In this document: piece after piece, positions 1 to 5,676 of the stretch
How the letters are laid out: every line of letters starts with the position of its first letter
Numbering within the stretch: position 1 is the stretch's first letter
Origin: Anaerolineales bacterium
GTDB lineage: Bacteria > Chloroflexota > Anaerolineae > Anaerolineales > E44-bin32
Length of the DNA stretch: 11,295 nt
NCBI GenBank assembly: GCA_011772595.1
Contig: WVZH01000276.1
Span: 9,029 to 20,323 of the forward strand
Direction of reading: 5' to 3'
Made by a program: the position numbers and the translations under genes
The notes under the pieces: generated by a model
Told to the model about the DNA's origin: nothing
The model's input: only the letters and a program-made list of their open reading frames with translations
The model's database searches: none

Positions 1-185
1 GTGGCTGTGGGAGGCACCTCCGTAGGGATGATCTCCGTGGGTGTGGGTTCCGGTGTGTTGGTGGCGGGTTGTTGCGTTTGGGTAGCGGTGGCCTCTTTTG
101 TGGGTGTTGGGAGGGGAGGTTGAGGCTCAGAACACGCCGAGAGGAAAAGGGTAACACAGCATAGGATCATCGAACTTCTTGACAT
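1..185 (-). CDS. Putative lipoprotein with Thr/Pro-rich stalk (partial, 3' end outside window)
   Basis: An open frame runs from an ATG at 185-183 off the left edge, giving 61 complete codons. The first residues, MSRSSMILCCVTLFLSAC, form a short lipoprotein signal peptide ending in the lipobox L-S-A-C, so Cys18 would be lipidated and the protein tethered outside the membrane. After it comes a low-complexity stretch of Pro, Thr, Glu and Gln with repeated P-T-P-T and E-P-T-P units. This is the extended, probably cell-wall-spanning linker common in Chloroflexota surface lipoproteins. A GAGGGG ribosome-binding site ends 5 bases upstream of the ATG, and the frame is closed by an in-frame stop at 212-210. 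A second ATG at codon 6 is possible but less well placed. The functional domain lies outside the window, so the substrate or role cannot be named; solute-binding or peptidase-like domains are typical downstream of such stalks. Confidence 0.72.
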   Translation of the reverse strand, partial: MSRSSMILCCVTLFLSACSEPQPPLPTPTKEATATQTQQPATNTPEPTPTEIIPTEVPPTA

Positions 186-274
186 CGTATCCCCTCGAAG
201 AATAGTTGTTCACGAAGTAGAGTCTCATGACGCGTGGTAGATTTTCGACGATGAGTGCACTGAAAGTGCATTAA

Positions 275-302
275 TTGACAAGCGATGCAAACCCTGTATA
301 AA
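275..302 (+). promoter_or_regulatory. Possible sigma-70 type promoter reading antisense into tRNA-Lys
   Basis: TTGACA at 275-280 is a perfect -35 box and TATAAA at 297-302 matches five of six -10 positions, with a 16-base spacer. Transcription would begin near 309 and run rightward through the tRNA-Lys gene on its antisense strand. No plus-strand gene follows until the ABC-F leader promoter at 635. The match may be chance in an AT-rich stretch, or it may make a short antisense RNA. Confidence 0.35.
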
Positions 303-319
303 TTGCGAGAAAGTTTGAA

Positions 320-392
320 TGCGCCGTACAGGAATCGAACCTGTAACCTTGGGCTTAAAAGGCCCCTGCTCTGCCAATTGAGCTAACGGCGC
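320..392 (-). tRNA. tRNA-Lys (anticodon UUU)
   Basis: Read on the minus strand from 392, the cloverleaf is complete. It has a seven-pair acceptor stem (GCGCCGT with ACGGCGC), a GCTC/GAGC D stem, and the anticodon loop CTTTTAA with anticodon TTT. The variable region is five bases, and the T arm is ACAGG-TTCGATT-CCTGT. Base 320 gives discriminator A. The 3' CCA is not encoded and must be added by CCA-adding enzyme. The first anticodon-stem pair is a G-A mismatch; the other four are Watson-Crick. The UUU anticodon reads both lysine codons. The cognate lysyl-tRNA synthetase gene lies about 3.8 kb away on the other strand. Confidence 0.96.
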
Positions 393-401
393 ACGCGTTG
401 G

Positions 402-431
402 ATTGTATCATCGCCAGGTTGCGGGCGTCAA
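402..431 (-). promoter_or_regulatory. Promoter of tRNA-Lys
   Basis: On the minus strand, TTGACG (431-426) and TACAAT (407-402) are separated by 18 bases. Each box differs from the sigma-70 consensus at one position. The start point would fall around 395, only a few bases before the mature tRNA 5' end at 392. That is the short leader expected for a stable RNA gene. Confidence 0.72.
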
Positions 432-466
432 CGCACGAGTGCACCGTAATGGAAGTTCAGGGACTT

Positions 467-611
467 GGGATTAGGGGTTAGGGACCAGGGACACCAGGGC
501 GAATTGGGACCTGGGCACTCAGGCTTTTCGCTTCCACTGTGTACTAGGGCCCCGGTGCCCCGGCGCCTAGGTGCCTGAGTGCCTAATCCCTATTCCCTAT
601 TCCATAATCCC
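467..611 (+). repeat. Intergenic palindromic repeat, copy 1 (with G-quadruplex motif)
   Basis: This is an imperfect inverted repeat shared with 2481-2593 and 5675-5797. The left arm is G-rich: GGG tracts start at 467, 474, 481, 488 and 497, the first four with a strict seven-base period resembling GGGATTA. A T-rich centre with GCTTTTCGCTTCCA follows, then GGTGCC-type units, then a C-rich right arm ending in ATAATCCC. GGCACTCAGGC (514-524) pairs perfectly over 11 bases with GCCTGAGTGCC (573-583). The copy lies between the divergent tRNA-Lys and ABC-F promoters and has no coding potential. It makes up most of the 450-base gene-free stretch there. Confidence 0.85.
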
Positions 612-634
612 TTTTCATTTTGCAGATCCTTCGG

Positions 635-663
635 TTGACACACCCCGCGTGTATTGATATCAT
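635..663 (+). promoter_or_regulatory. Promoter of the ABC-F leader and gene
   Basis: A perfect TTGACA -35 box (635-640) and TATCAT -10 box (658-663, five of six) are separated by the optimal 17 bases. Transcription should begin near 670, leaving a leader of about 170 bases before the ABC-F start codon. The leader holds a short ORF and a terminator hairpin, both described separately. Confidence 0.78.
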
Positions 664-691
664 GGCGTTTGAAATTAACTGTGAGGCTGGT

Positions 692-718
692 ATGACCGAC
701 AAGGCGATCAACATCTAG
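692..718 (+). CDS. Putative leader peptide MTDKAINI (attenuator uORF)
   Basis: An eight-codon ORF begins at ATG 692 and ends with TAG 716-718. It is preceded by a GAGG ribosome-binding site at 683-686 with a 5-base spacer, the same core sequence and spacing class used by the downstream ABC-F and tetR genes. Codons 4 to 7 (701-712) are exactly the 5' arm of the terminator stem at 701-764. A ribosome sitting on this ORF would therefore hide that arm and block terminator formation. Short regulatory ORFs of this kind are established for antibiotic-resistance ABC-F genes and for other ribosome-protection or methylase genes. The peptide itself is unlikely to have a function other than regulation. 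The ORF is too short for coding statistics; the support is its RBS, its position and its overlap with the hairpin. Confidence 0.55.
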   Translation: MTDKAINI

Positions 719-764
719 GAATAACCCTGGCGCGGCCACGTGTGCGCACGTTGATCGTCTTTTT
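701..764 (+). terminator. Intrinsic terminator in the ABC-F leader (attenuator)
   Basis: AAGGCGATCAAC (701-712) pairs with GTTGATCGTCTT (750-761) over 12 pairs, including one G-U wobble, and is followed by a run of five T at 760-764. The 37-base loop can fold further: GGC/GCC at 729-737 and GTG-TGCG-CAC at 740-749. It lies after the promoter and before the ABC-F ribosome-binding site, so it would stop transcription before the gene unless stem formation is prevented. Confidence 0.68.
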
Positions 765-843
765 AACTTAAATTTAGATGCACGTCGTGGCGAAGCCCAC
801 GGCGTTTTCGCGTCTTACACCCAGTCTGAAATTGAGGTTTTCA

Positions 844-2478
844 ATGCTTGTTTGTCACGGTATCACGAGACGATTCGGAAGCGAAGTCGTCCTTAAAGAC
901 GTCAACTTCTCAATAAGTCGTAGCGATAGGGTCGGTTTAATTGGTCCTAATGGGAGTGGCAAGACGACCCTGTTGAAGATCCTGTCCGGATTGGACCAGC
1001 CGGATGCAGGGCGGGTAACACTATCTCCCAAGGAGCTGCGGATTGGCTACCTGCCGCAAGGATTGGACGCCTCCGACGATATGCGCCTCATCGATGTCAT
1101 CTTTCCCCAGGCACGTGCGATGACCCAGGCGGAGGTTCGACTTGCTCACCTGGCAGAAGGGTTGGCTAATGCCGAAGGCAAGGATGTTGAAAAAGCGGTG
1201 GAAGCGTACGATCGAGCCCTAACGCATTTGACCACCCTGACGTCCCAGGTTGAGGTCGGTCATCTCGAATCCGTCCTCGCCTCACTCGATCTGCAACGGT
1301 TGCCTCTGGATGCGCGCATCGGAGAGTTGAGCGGCGGCCAGAAAACGCGTGTTGGTTTGGCACGGGTCCTGATTGGGAATCCACAACTGTTACTGCTCGA
1401 CGAACCTACAAACCATCTCGATATCGTCATGCTAGAGTGGTTGGAAACTTGGTTGCAGCGTTTTGACGGTGGTGTGCTGCTCGTCTCTCACGATCGCACC
1501 TTTCTCGATCGAACGGTGGATCGTATCCTCGATTTGGACCCCAAAACCCATAGTGTTCGGAAGTATGAAGGGAATTACAGTGATTACCTGGAGCAATACC
1601 TGAGCGAGCAGGCGAAGCGGATGAGTGCCTATCGCGATCAGGTGTACGAAGAGCGTAGGCTGCGGCAGGACATTGCTCGTGTCAAGGAGCAGGCGCGGCG
1701 GACAGAGCGGAAAACGACGGATTCTTCACAGCGGCGATATGCGAAAAAAGTTGCCCGTAAGGCGAAGGCGCGGGAGAGAAGGTTGCAGCGCTATCTTGAC
1801 GCGGATGATCGTGTGGAGAGGCCAGAGCAGAGCTGGCACATGGCCCTTAAATTCACGGAGCCTCAACATCTGGGAAGTGATGTTCTCCGAACGCATGATC
1901 TCGAGGTTGGGTATCCAGGCAATGAGCCCTTGTTATGCAGCTTAGACCTGCAACTTCGCGCTGGCGAACGTGTGGCGTTTACGGGTCCGAACGGCGCTGG
2001 AAAGTCCACGTTACTCAGAACATTTGCGGGAGAGATTAAACCCCTTGGGGGAACCGTTCACCTGGGAAGTAGTGTTCGTTTGGGATACATGTCCCAGGAA
2101 CAGGAACTCCTTGACTCGACGCGCAGTGCATTGGAGATCATCCGAAACATCGCACCATTGAGCGAGACCGATGCACGCTCGTATCTACATCTCTTTCTCT
2201 TCCGTGGGGACGACCCATTACGTCCGGCGGGGGAATTGAGTTACGGCGAACGTGCACGACTGGCATTGGCGGTGTTGGTAGCTCGCGGGAGCAACTTTCT
2301 TCTGCTTGATGAGCCCATCAACCACCTCGATATCCCCTCGCGGGAACGTTTTGAGCGTGCGTTAGCTGAGTTTATGGGAACCGTCATCGCCGTAGTGCAC
2401 GATCGCTATTTCATCGAGCGTTTTGCTACGAAACTATGGGTTGTTGAGGGTCGGAGAATAAGGGAGGAGATACAGTGA
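844..2478 (+). CDS. ABC-F family ATPase (ribosome-associated translation factor or antibiotic-resistance type)
   Basis: A soluble protein of 544 aa with two ABC ATPase domains and no membrane segments. Domain 1 has Walker A GPNGSGKT (34-41), signature LSGGQ (about 161-165), Walker B LLLLDEPTNHLD (about 181-192) and an H-loop VSHD (about 214). Domain 2 has GPNGAGKS (about 381-388), LSYGE (about 465-469), FLLLDEPINHLD and VHDRY. EPINHLD replaces the usual Thr with Ile. Between the domains, about residues 240-315 form a charged helical hairpin rich in Arg and Lys, the P-site tRNA interaction motif that reaches into the ribosome in this family. ABC-F proteins bind the E site; some restore translation of stalled ribosomes, others dislodge antibiotics. 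The start at 844 is chosen because GAGG (834-837) precedes it by 6 bases and the protein then begins directly with the first ABC strand. The in-frame ATG at 778 lacks an RBS. The attenuator leader argues for an inducible resistance-type member, but the subfamily is not certain. Confidence 0.93.
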   Translation: MLVCHGITRRFGSEVVLKDVNFSISRSDRVGLIGPNGSGKTTLLKILSGLDQPDAGRVTLSPKELRIGYLPQGLDASDDMRLIDVIFPQARAMTQAEVRLAHLAEGLANAEGKDVEKAVEAYDRALTHLTTLTSQVEVGHLESVLASLDLQRLPLDARIGELSGGQKTRVGLARVLIGNPQLLLLDEPTNHLDIVMLEWLETWLQRFDGGVLLVSHDRTFLDRTVDRILDLDPKTHSVRKYEGNYSDYLEQYLSEQAKRMSAYRDQVYEERRLRQDIARVKEQARRTERKTTDSSQRRYAKKVARKAKARERRLQRYLDADDRVERPEQSWHMALKFTEPQHLGSDVLRTHDLEVGYPGNEPLLCSLDLQLRAGERVAFTGPNGAGKSTLLRTFAGEIKPLGGTVHLGSSVRLGYMSQEQELLDSTRSALEIIRNIAPLSETDARSYLHLFLFRGDDPLRPAGELSYGERARLALAVLVARGSNFLLLDEPINHLDIPSRERFERALAEFMGTVIAVVHDRYFIERFATKLWVVEGRRIREEIQ

Positions 2479-2480
2479 GG

Positions 2481-2593
2481 TCAGGGATCAGGGGCACCCA
2501 GGCAGCTTGGCAATCAGGCTTTTTGTTTCCATGGTACCCCGGTGCCTAGGTGCCTGGGTGCCATGGTGCCTATTCCCTAATCCCTGATCCCTA
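2481..2593 (+). repeat. Intergenic palindromic repeat, copy 2
   Basis: It begins three bases after the ABC-F stop codon and ends before the PIG-L promoter. The terminal inverted repeat is AGGGATCAGGG (2483-2493) with CCCTGATCCCT (2582-2592). Inside, the same T-rich centre (CAGGCTTTTTGTTTCCA) and GGTGCC units (GGTGCCTAGGTGCC) occur as in copy 1, in the same orientation. The left arm has only two GGG tracts, so it lacks a full G-quadruplex motif on that strand. As a transcript it would fold back and could end the ABC-F message. Confidence 0.85.
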
Positions 2594-2632
2594 TGATGAA
2601 TTACTTTGCCTTCCCATGTAGACTTCACCCCC

Positions 2633-2641
2633 TGCTATAAT
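2633..2641 (+). promoter_or_regulatory. Extended -10 promoter of the PIG-L gene (leaderless)
   Basis: TGCTATAAT is a perfect extended -10 element (TG, one base, TATAAT). No good -35 box is seen at 16-18 bases upstream; TTCCCA at 2611 is 19 bases away. The ATG at 2648 lies where transcription should start, so the message is probably leaderless. No ribosome-binding site lies between the box and the ATG. Confidence 0.66.
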
Positions 2642-2647
2642 CGCCCC

Positions 2648-3400
2648 ATGACTGTCCATGTCTACCTTTCACCTCATCTCGACGACGCGGTTTTTGCCTG
2701 TGGCGGATTGATCGCACAGCAAGTTTCATCTGGGGACGAGGTTTCGATTCTAACGATCTGTGCGGGAAACCCGCCCTCGGGTGACCTCACACCCTTCGCG
2801 CACGAGCTACACATGCGCTGGGGTGGAGAGAAAGAGCCCGTGGAAGTTCGGAGAGCTGAAGATCGGGAGGCGTGTGATGATCTCGGCGCTAGCTTTCAAC
2901 ACCTGGAGGTTCTGGAGGCCATTTATAGAAAAACGGGCGACGGTGGGGCATATTATCCAACGGAGGAATCGATTTTCGGAGTGTTGCACGAGGAAGATTC
3001 AAATCTGGTCGATCGATTGGTCGCTGAGTTGAAGAGCCGCGTTGGTCCTGAGACCCGTCTCTACACGCCGCTCGCGATCGGAGGGCACGTAGATCACATA
3101 CTCACGAGACGAGCTGCTGAAGGTCTCCGACGACCCCTATATTATTACCAAGATATGCCCTATGCGACCCGAGGGTTCGAGATCTCCGAAAGGCTGGGCT
3201 ATCCGCAAGCGAAAGAGGTGATCTTTTCTCTCCGAAAGAGAGATATTGAACGCTGGGTGGCAGCGAGTTTACGCTACCGTTCTCAGATATCAACTTTTTG
3301 GGCCAACAACGAGGCGCTTAGGGAGGAATTCGCCGCCCATCTAAGGCAGGTGGACGGCTTGCGATTGCTCACCACGTATGGGGTACCTAACCCATTCTAG
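2648..3400 (+). CDS. PIG-L (LmbE-like) family deacetylase
   Basis: A 250-aa protein of the PIG-L/LmbE zinc-dependent N-deacetylase family, whose members remove acetyl groups from N-acetylglucosamine on small glycoconjugates (MshB, BshB, PIG-L). The N-terminal motif S-P-H-L-D-D (8-13) supplies the zinc ligands His10 and Asp13. The second motif, G-G-H-V-D-H (145-150), supplies the catalytic His147 and the probable third zinc ligand His150, by analogy with MshB. No signal peptide or membrane segment is seen, so it is cytoplasmic. The start at 2648 puts the HLDD motif at its usual distance from the N terminus and sits directly after the extended -10 box. The in-frame TTG at 2606 lies upstream of that box and is rejected. 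The substrate cannot be told from sequence: a thiol cofactor precursor, a glycolipid, or an antibiotic-type sugar are all possible. It appears to be monocistronic, between repeat copy 2 and the greA promoter. Confidence 0.88.
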   Translation: MTVHVYLSPHLDDAVFACGGLIAQQVSSGDEVSILTICAGNPPSGDLTPFAHELHMRWGGEKEPVEVRRAEDREACDDLGASFQHLEVLEAIYRKTGDGGAYYPTEESIFGVLHEEDSNLVDRLVAELKSRVGPETRLYTPLAIGGHVDHILTRRAAEGLRRPLYYYQDMPYATRGFEISERLGYPQAKEVIFSLRKRDIERWVAASLRYRSQISTFWANNEALREEFAAHLRQVDGLRLLTTYGVPNPF

Positions 3401-3439
3401 TTGGGGTGTTTAGAACCGTACTGTAGTCCTCTAGTCCGC

Positions 3440-3468
3440 TGGACAGAGTATGTAAGTTGTGCTATTAT
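3440..3468 (+). promoter_or_regulatory. Promoter of greA
   Basis: TGGACA (3440-3445) and TATTAT (3463-3468) are 17 bases apart, each with one mismatch to consensus. A TG dinucleotide one base before the -10 makes it an extended -10 as well. The start point is near 3475, giving a leader of about 100 bases before greA. Confidence 0.74.
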
Positions 3469-3492
3469 CCTGCCGCAGCAAAACTTGTTTGG

Positions 3493-3552
3493 GCTGAGAG
3501 CAGTCTCTCAGTTCTTTGTTTGTATCAGAGACCTGTCATCTACTTGGCAGGT
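3493..3552 (+). promoter_or_regulatory. Structured greA leader: terminator-like hairpin plus second stem-loop
   Basis: CTGAGAG (3494-3500) and CTCTCAG (3505-3511) form a perfect seven-pair stem with a CAGT loop, followed by the U-rich TTCTTTGTTTGT. A second stem pairs ACCTGTC (3531-3537) with GGCAGGT (3546-3552), with one G-U pair. Both lie between the promoter and the greA ribosome-binding region. The first hairpin resembles a weak attenuator. The E. coli greA leader also carries a terminator-like hairpin that yields the short GraL RNAs, so a similar arrangement is possible here. Confidence 0.5.
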
Positions 3553-3577
3553 TACTCCATACCGGGATGGTTGAGCG

Positions 3578-4045
3578 ATGGCAAACCCCGCAGTCTATCT
3601 TACCTCTGAAGGATTGAAGAAGCTCGATGAGGAACTCCAACATCTTCGCACTGTTAGACGTCAAGAAGTTGCACTCCGGTTGCACGAAGCCATGGAAGAC
3701 GGCGAGCTGATTGACAATGCGGAGTACGAAGCCGCCAAAAACGAGCAAGCGTTCATCGAGGGCCGTATCCTTGAACTCGAGCACATGCTCGCTACAGCCA
3801 GGCTCATTGAACCTTCCAAAGAAAAGGGTGTGGTTCAGATTGGGAGCACCGTTGTTGTGAAACAGGACGGCAAGAAGAAGGAGACGTTTCGCATCGTCGG
3901 AGCGGCGGAGGCTAATCCAAAGGAAGGCCTGATCTCGAACGAATCACCACTCGGCCAAGCGCTATTGGACAACAAAGTTGGGGATGACGTGGAGGTCCAG
4001 GCCCCAGCCGGGATTCTCCGGTTCCGGATCGTCAAGATCAAGTAA
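3578..4045 (+). CDS. greA: Transcription elongation factor GreA
   Basis: A 155-aa protein of normal GreA length. The N-terminal coiled coil (about residues 10-75) enters the RNA polymerase secondary channel and stimulates cleavage of backtracked RNA. The C-terminal FKBP-like domain (about 80-155) binds polymerase and ends in the typical G-I-L-R-F-R-I-V-K-I-K strand. The coiled-coil tip reads E-D-G-E-L-I-D-N-A-E-Y (40-50). The two acidic tip residues, Asp41 and Glu44 in E. coli, are here Glu43 and Asp46, a reciprocal exchange that keeps both charges. The A-E-Y-E-A-A-K signature after the tip is intact. ATG 3578 is preceded by weak GGGATGG and GAG elements. The gene has its own promoter and structured leader upstream and a strong terminator downstream, so it is a single-gene unit. 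Confidence 0.96.
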   Translation: MANPAVYLTSEGLKKLDEELQHLRTVRRQEVALRLHEAMEDGELIDNAEYEAAKNEQAFIEGRILELEHMLATARLIEPSKEKGVVQIGSTVVVKQDGKKKETFRIVGAAEANPKEGLISNESPLGQALLDNKVGDDVEVQAPAGILRFRIVKIK

Positions 4046-4062
4046 TACGGGCGCGGAAAACC

Positions 4063-4100
4063 AGCGCCCCGCGTGTTTGGTATTATGCGGGGCGCTTTTT
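4063..4100 (+). terminator. Intrinsic terminator of greA
   Basis: AGCGCCCCGC (4063-4072) pairs perfectly over ten bases with GCGGGGCGCT (4087-4096) around a 14-base loop, followed by TTTTT at 4096-4100. It begins 18 bases after the greA stop. This textbook terminator separates greA from lysS, so lysS needs its own promoter in the 70 bases that follow; no convincing one could be picked out there (TACACT at 4105-4110 is the closest -10 match). Confidence 0.92.
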
Positions 4101-4170
4101 CGTGTACACTACCCATGAGATTTGTGTGAATCTACGTTGATAAACCCCAAAGAGAAAGAAAAGGCCAGGG

Positions 4171-5676
4171 ATGACTGAATGGAGTGATATTGAACGCCTT
4201 CGTATCGAAAAAATCGAACGCTTGCGCTCCGCGGGTGTGGAGCCCTACCCCAATCGTGTTGATCGCACCCACATCGCGTTGGAGGCCATTCAAGCCTTCG
4301 AGAGTGCGGGTGAGGGGGAACCCGTCGAAGCCATCGTGACTGGGCGCCTGCGTTCATTACGCGAGATGGGTAAGACGACCTTCGCGCACATCGAGGATGG
4401 CTCCGGACGTCTGCAGCTTTATCTGCGCAGTGATGACTTAGGCGAGGAACAGTTTGCGCGTTTCAATGGTGAGTTTGATCTGGGCGATTTTATTCAGGCT
4501 TCAGGGGTGATGTTCCGCACACGCACAGGGGAAGTGAGTTTGAAAGTTTCCTCGTTCGACATGCTGGCGAAGAGCATCACACCGTTACCGGCAGCAAAGG
4601 AGGAGATCGTCGATGGTGAGCGCGTAGTTCACAGCGGTTTTTCCGATCCCGAAGCGCGTTACCGGCAGCGCTATACGGACTTGGCTGTCAATCGAGAGGT
4701 ACGGGAGATCTTCCGGGTACGAGCCCGCATCATTCGCGCGTTGCAAAACTTCCTCGATGAACGCGGTTTCGTCGAGGTTGAGACGCCCGTTCTGCAACCA
4801 ATCTACGGTGGCGCAGCAGCACAACCCTTCACCACCCATCACAATCAACTTCGTCAGGATCTATACCTGCGCATCTCTTTCGAGCTCTATCTGAAAAGAC
4901 TTTTGGTCGGTGGTTTCGAACGCGTATATGAGATCGGAAGAGACTTTCGTAATGAAGGCGTTTCCCATAAACACAATCCCGAATTCACACAAATCGAATT
5001 TTATATGGCGTATGCCGATTACCATGACGTCATGTCGCTGACGGAGCAGATGGTCGCCTTCGTCGCTAGTGAGGTTGTCGGTTCGACCACGATCGTGTAC
5101 AAGGGTAACTCGATCGACCTTGCACCGCCGTGGCCGCGTATCGAGCTACGCCAGATTCTGATTGATCAGGCCGACATCGACATCTCCACGCATCAGGAGG
5201 CAGAGAGCCTGCGCAAGGTGATGATCGACCGTGGGCACGAACCATCCACCCGATCCACGCGAGGCAAGTTGATTGAATCTTTGCTCACACATTACGTAGA
5301 ACCGAAGCTCATCCAACCGACCTTCATCTTCAACTACCCGCGTGACATCTCCCCATTGGCAAAAAACGTCCCCGGGGATCCGAACACGGTTGAACGCTTC
5401 GAAGGCTTCGTTGGGGGCATGGAGCTGTGCAACGCCTTTACGGAATTGAATGATCCTCTCGATCAGGAGCAGCGTTTCATCGAGATGGGCCGCATGTATG
5501 CCGCAGACGACGAAGAACGGCATCCCATGGATGAGGATTACCTGCGGGCGATGCGCTACGGCATGCCGCCGAATGGGGGGTTCGGCATGGGCGTCGATCG
5601 TCTGACGATGCTTCTGACGGATCAATCCTCGATCAGGGAAGTGATTCTCTTTCCGCACTTGCGTCAGAAAGAATAG
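4171..5676 (+). CDS. lysS: Lysine--tRNA ligase, class II
   Basis: A 501-aa class II lysyl-tRNA synthetase, the usual bacterial length. It activates lysine with ATP and charges tRNA-Lys in the cytoplasm. The N-terminal OB fold (about 50-150, with V-T-G-R-L and F-A-H-I-E-D-G-S-G-R-L-Q) binds the anticodon. The catalytic domain shows motif 1 (F194-L-D-E-R-G-F-V-E-V-E-T-P206), motif 2 (F249-E-R-V-Y-E-I-G-R-D-F-R-N-E-G263, then HNPEFTQIE) and motif 3 (G472-M-G-V-D-R-L478). The substrate-pocket segment E-L-C-N-A-F-T-E-L-N-D-P is also present. ATG 4171 has AAGG six bases upstream, and the first residues W-S-D-I-E-R-L-R-I-E-K match the usual N-terminal helix. It follows the greA terminator and its stop codon is shared with the start of repeat copy 3. 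A tRNA-Lys gene lies in the same window, on the opposite strand. Confidence 0.97.
   Translation: MTEWSDIERLRIEKIERLRSAGVEPYPNRVDRTHIALEAIQAFESAGEGEPVEAIVTGRLRSLREMGKTTFAHIEDGSGRLQLYLRSDDLGEEQFARFNGEFDLGDFIQASGVMFRTRTGEVSLKVSSFDMLAKSITPLPAAKEEIVDGERVVHSGFSDPEARYRQRYTDLAVNREVREIFRVRARIIRALQNFLDERGFVEVETPVLQPIYGGAAAQPFTTHHNQLRQDLYLRISFELYLKRLLVGGFERVYEIGRDFRNEGVSHKHNPEFTQIEFYMAYADYHDVMSLTEQMVAFVASEVVGSTTIVYKGNSIDLAPPWPRIELRQILIDQADIDISTHQEAESLRKVMIDRGHEPSTRSTRGKLIESLLTHYVEPKLIQPTFIFNYPRDISPLAKNVPGDPNTVERFEGFVGGMELCNAFTELNDPLDQEQRFIEMGRMYAADDEERHPMDEDYLRAMRYGMPPNGGFGMGVDRLTMLLTDQSSIREVILFPHLRQKE

Noticed and set aside
256..270. Hairpin as terminator for tRNA-Lys
   Set aside because: The stem has only six pairs and is not followed by a T-run on the minus strand.
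467..611. CRISPR array or tandem minisatellite
   Set aside because: The G-tract units are only seven bases and there is no spacer structure; the segment matches the dispersed palindromic repeat instead.
662..691. Longer leader ORF of 18 codons in frame with MTDKAINI
   Set aside because: Its ATG overlaps the -10 box, so it would not be in the transcript; the ATG at 692 has its own RBS.
778..843. In-frame ATG 22 codons upstream of the ABC-F start
   Set aside because: It lacks a ribosome-binding site, lies directly after the attenuator, and the added residues do not look like ABC-F sequence, while ATG 844 has GAGG six bases upstream.
2606..2647. TTG start extending the PIG-L protein by 14 residues
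   Set aside because: It precedes the extended -10 box and would not be transcribed from it, and the added residues fall outside the family fold.
5146..5658. 170-codon open frame on the minus strand opposite lysS
   Set aside because: It is antisense to the conserved catalytic domain of lysS, with no recognisable protein features; a shadow frame.
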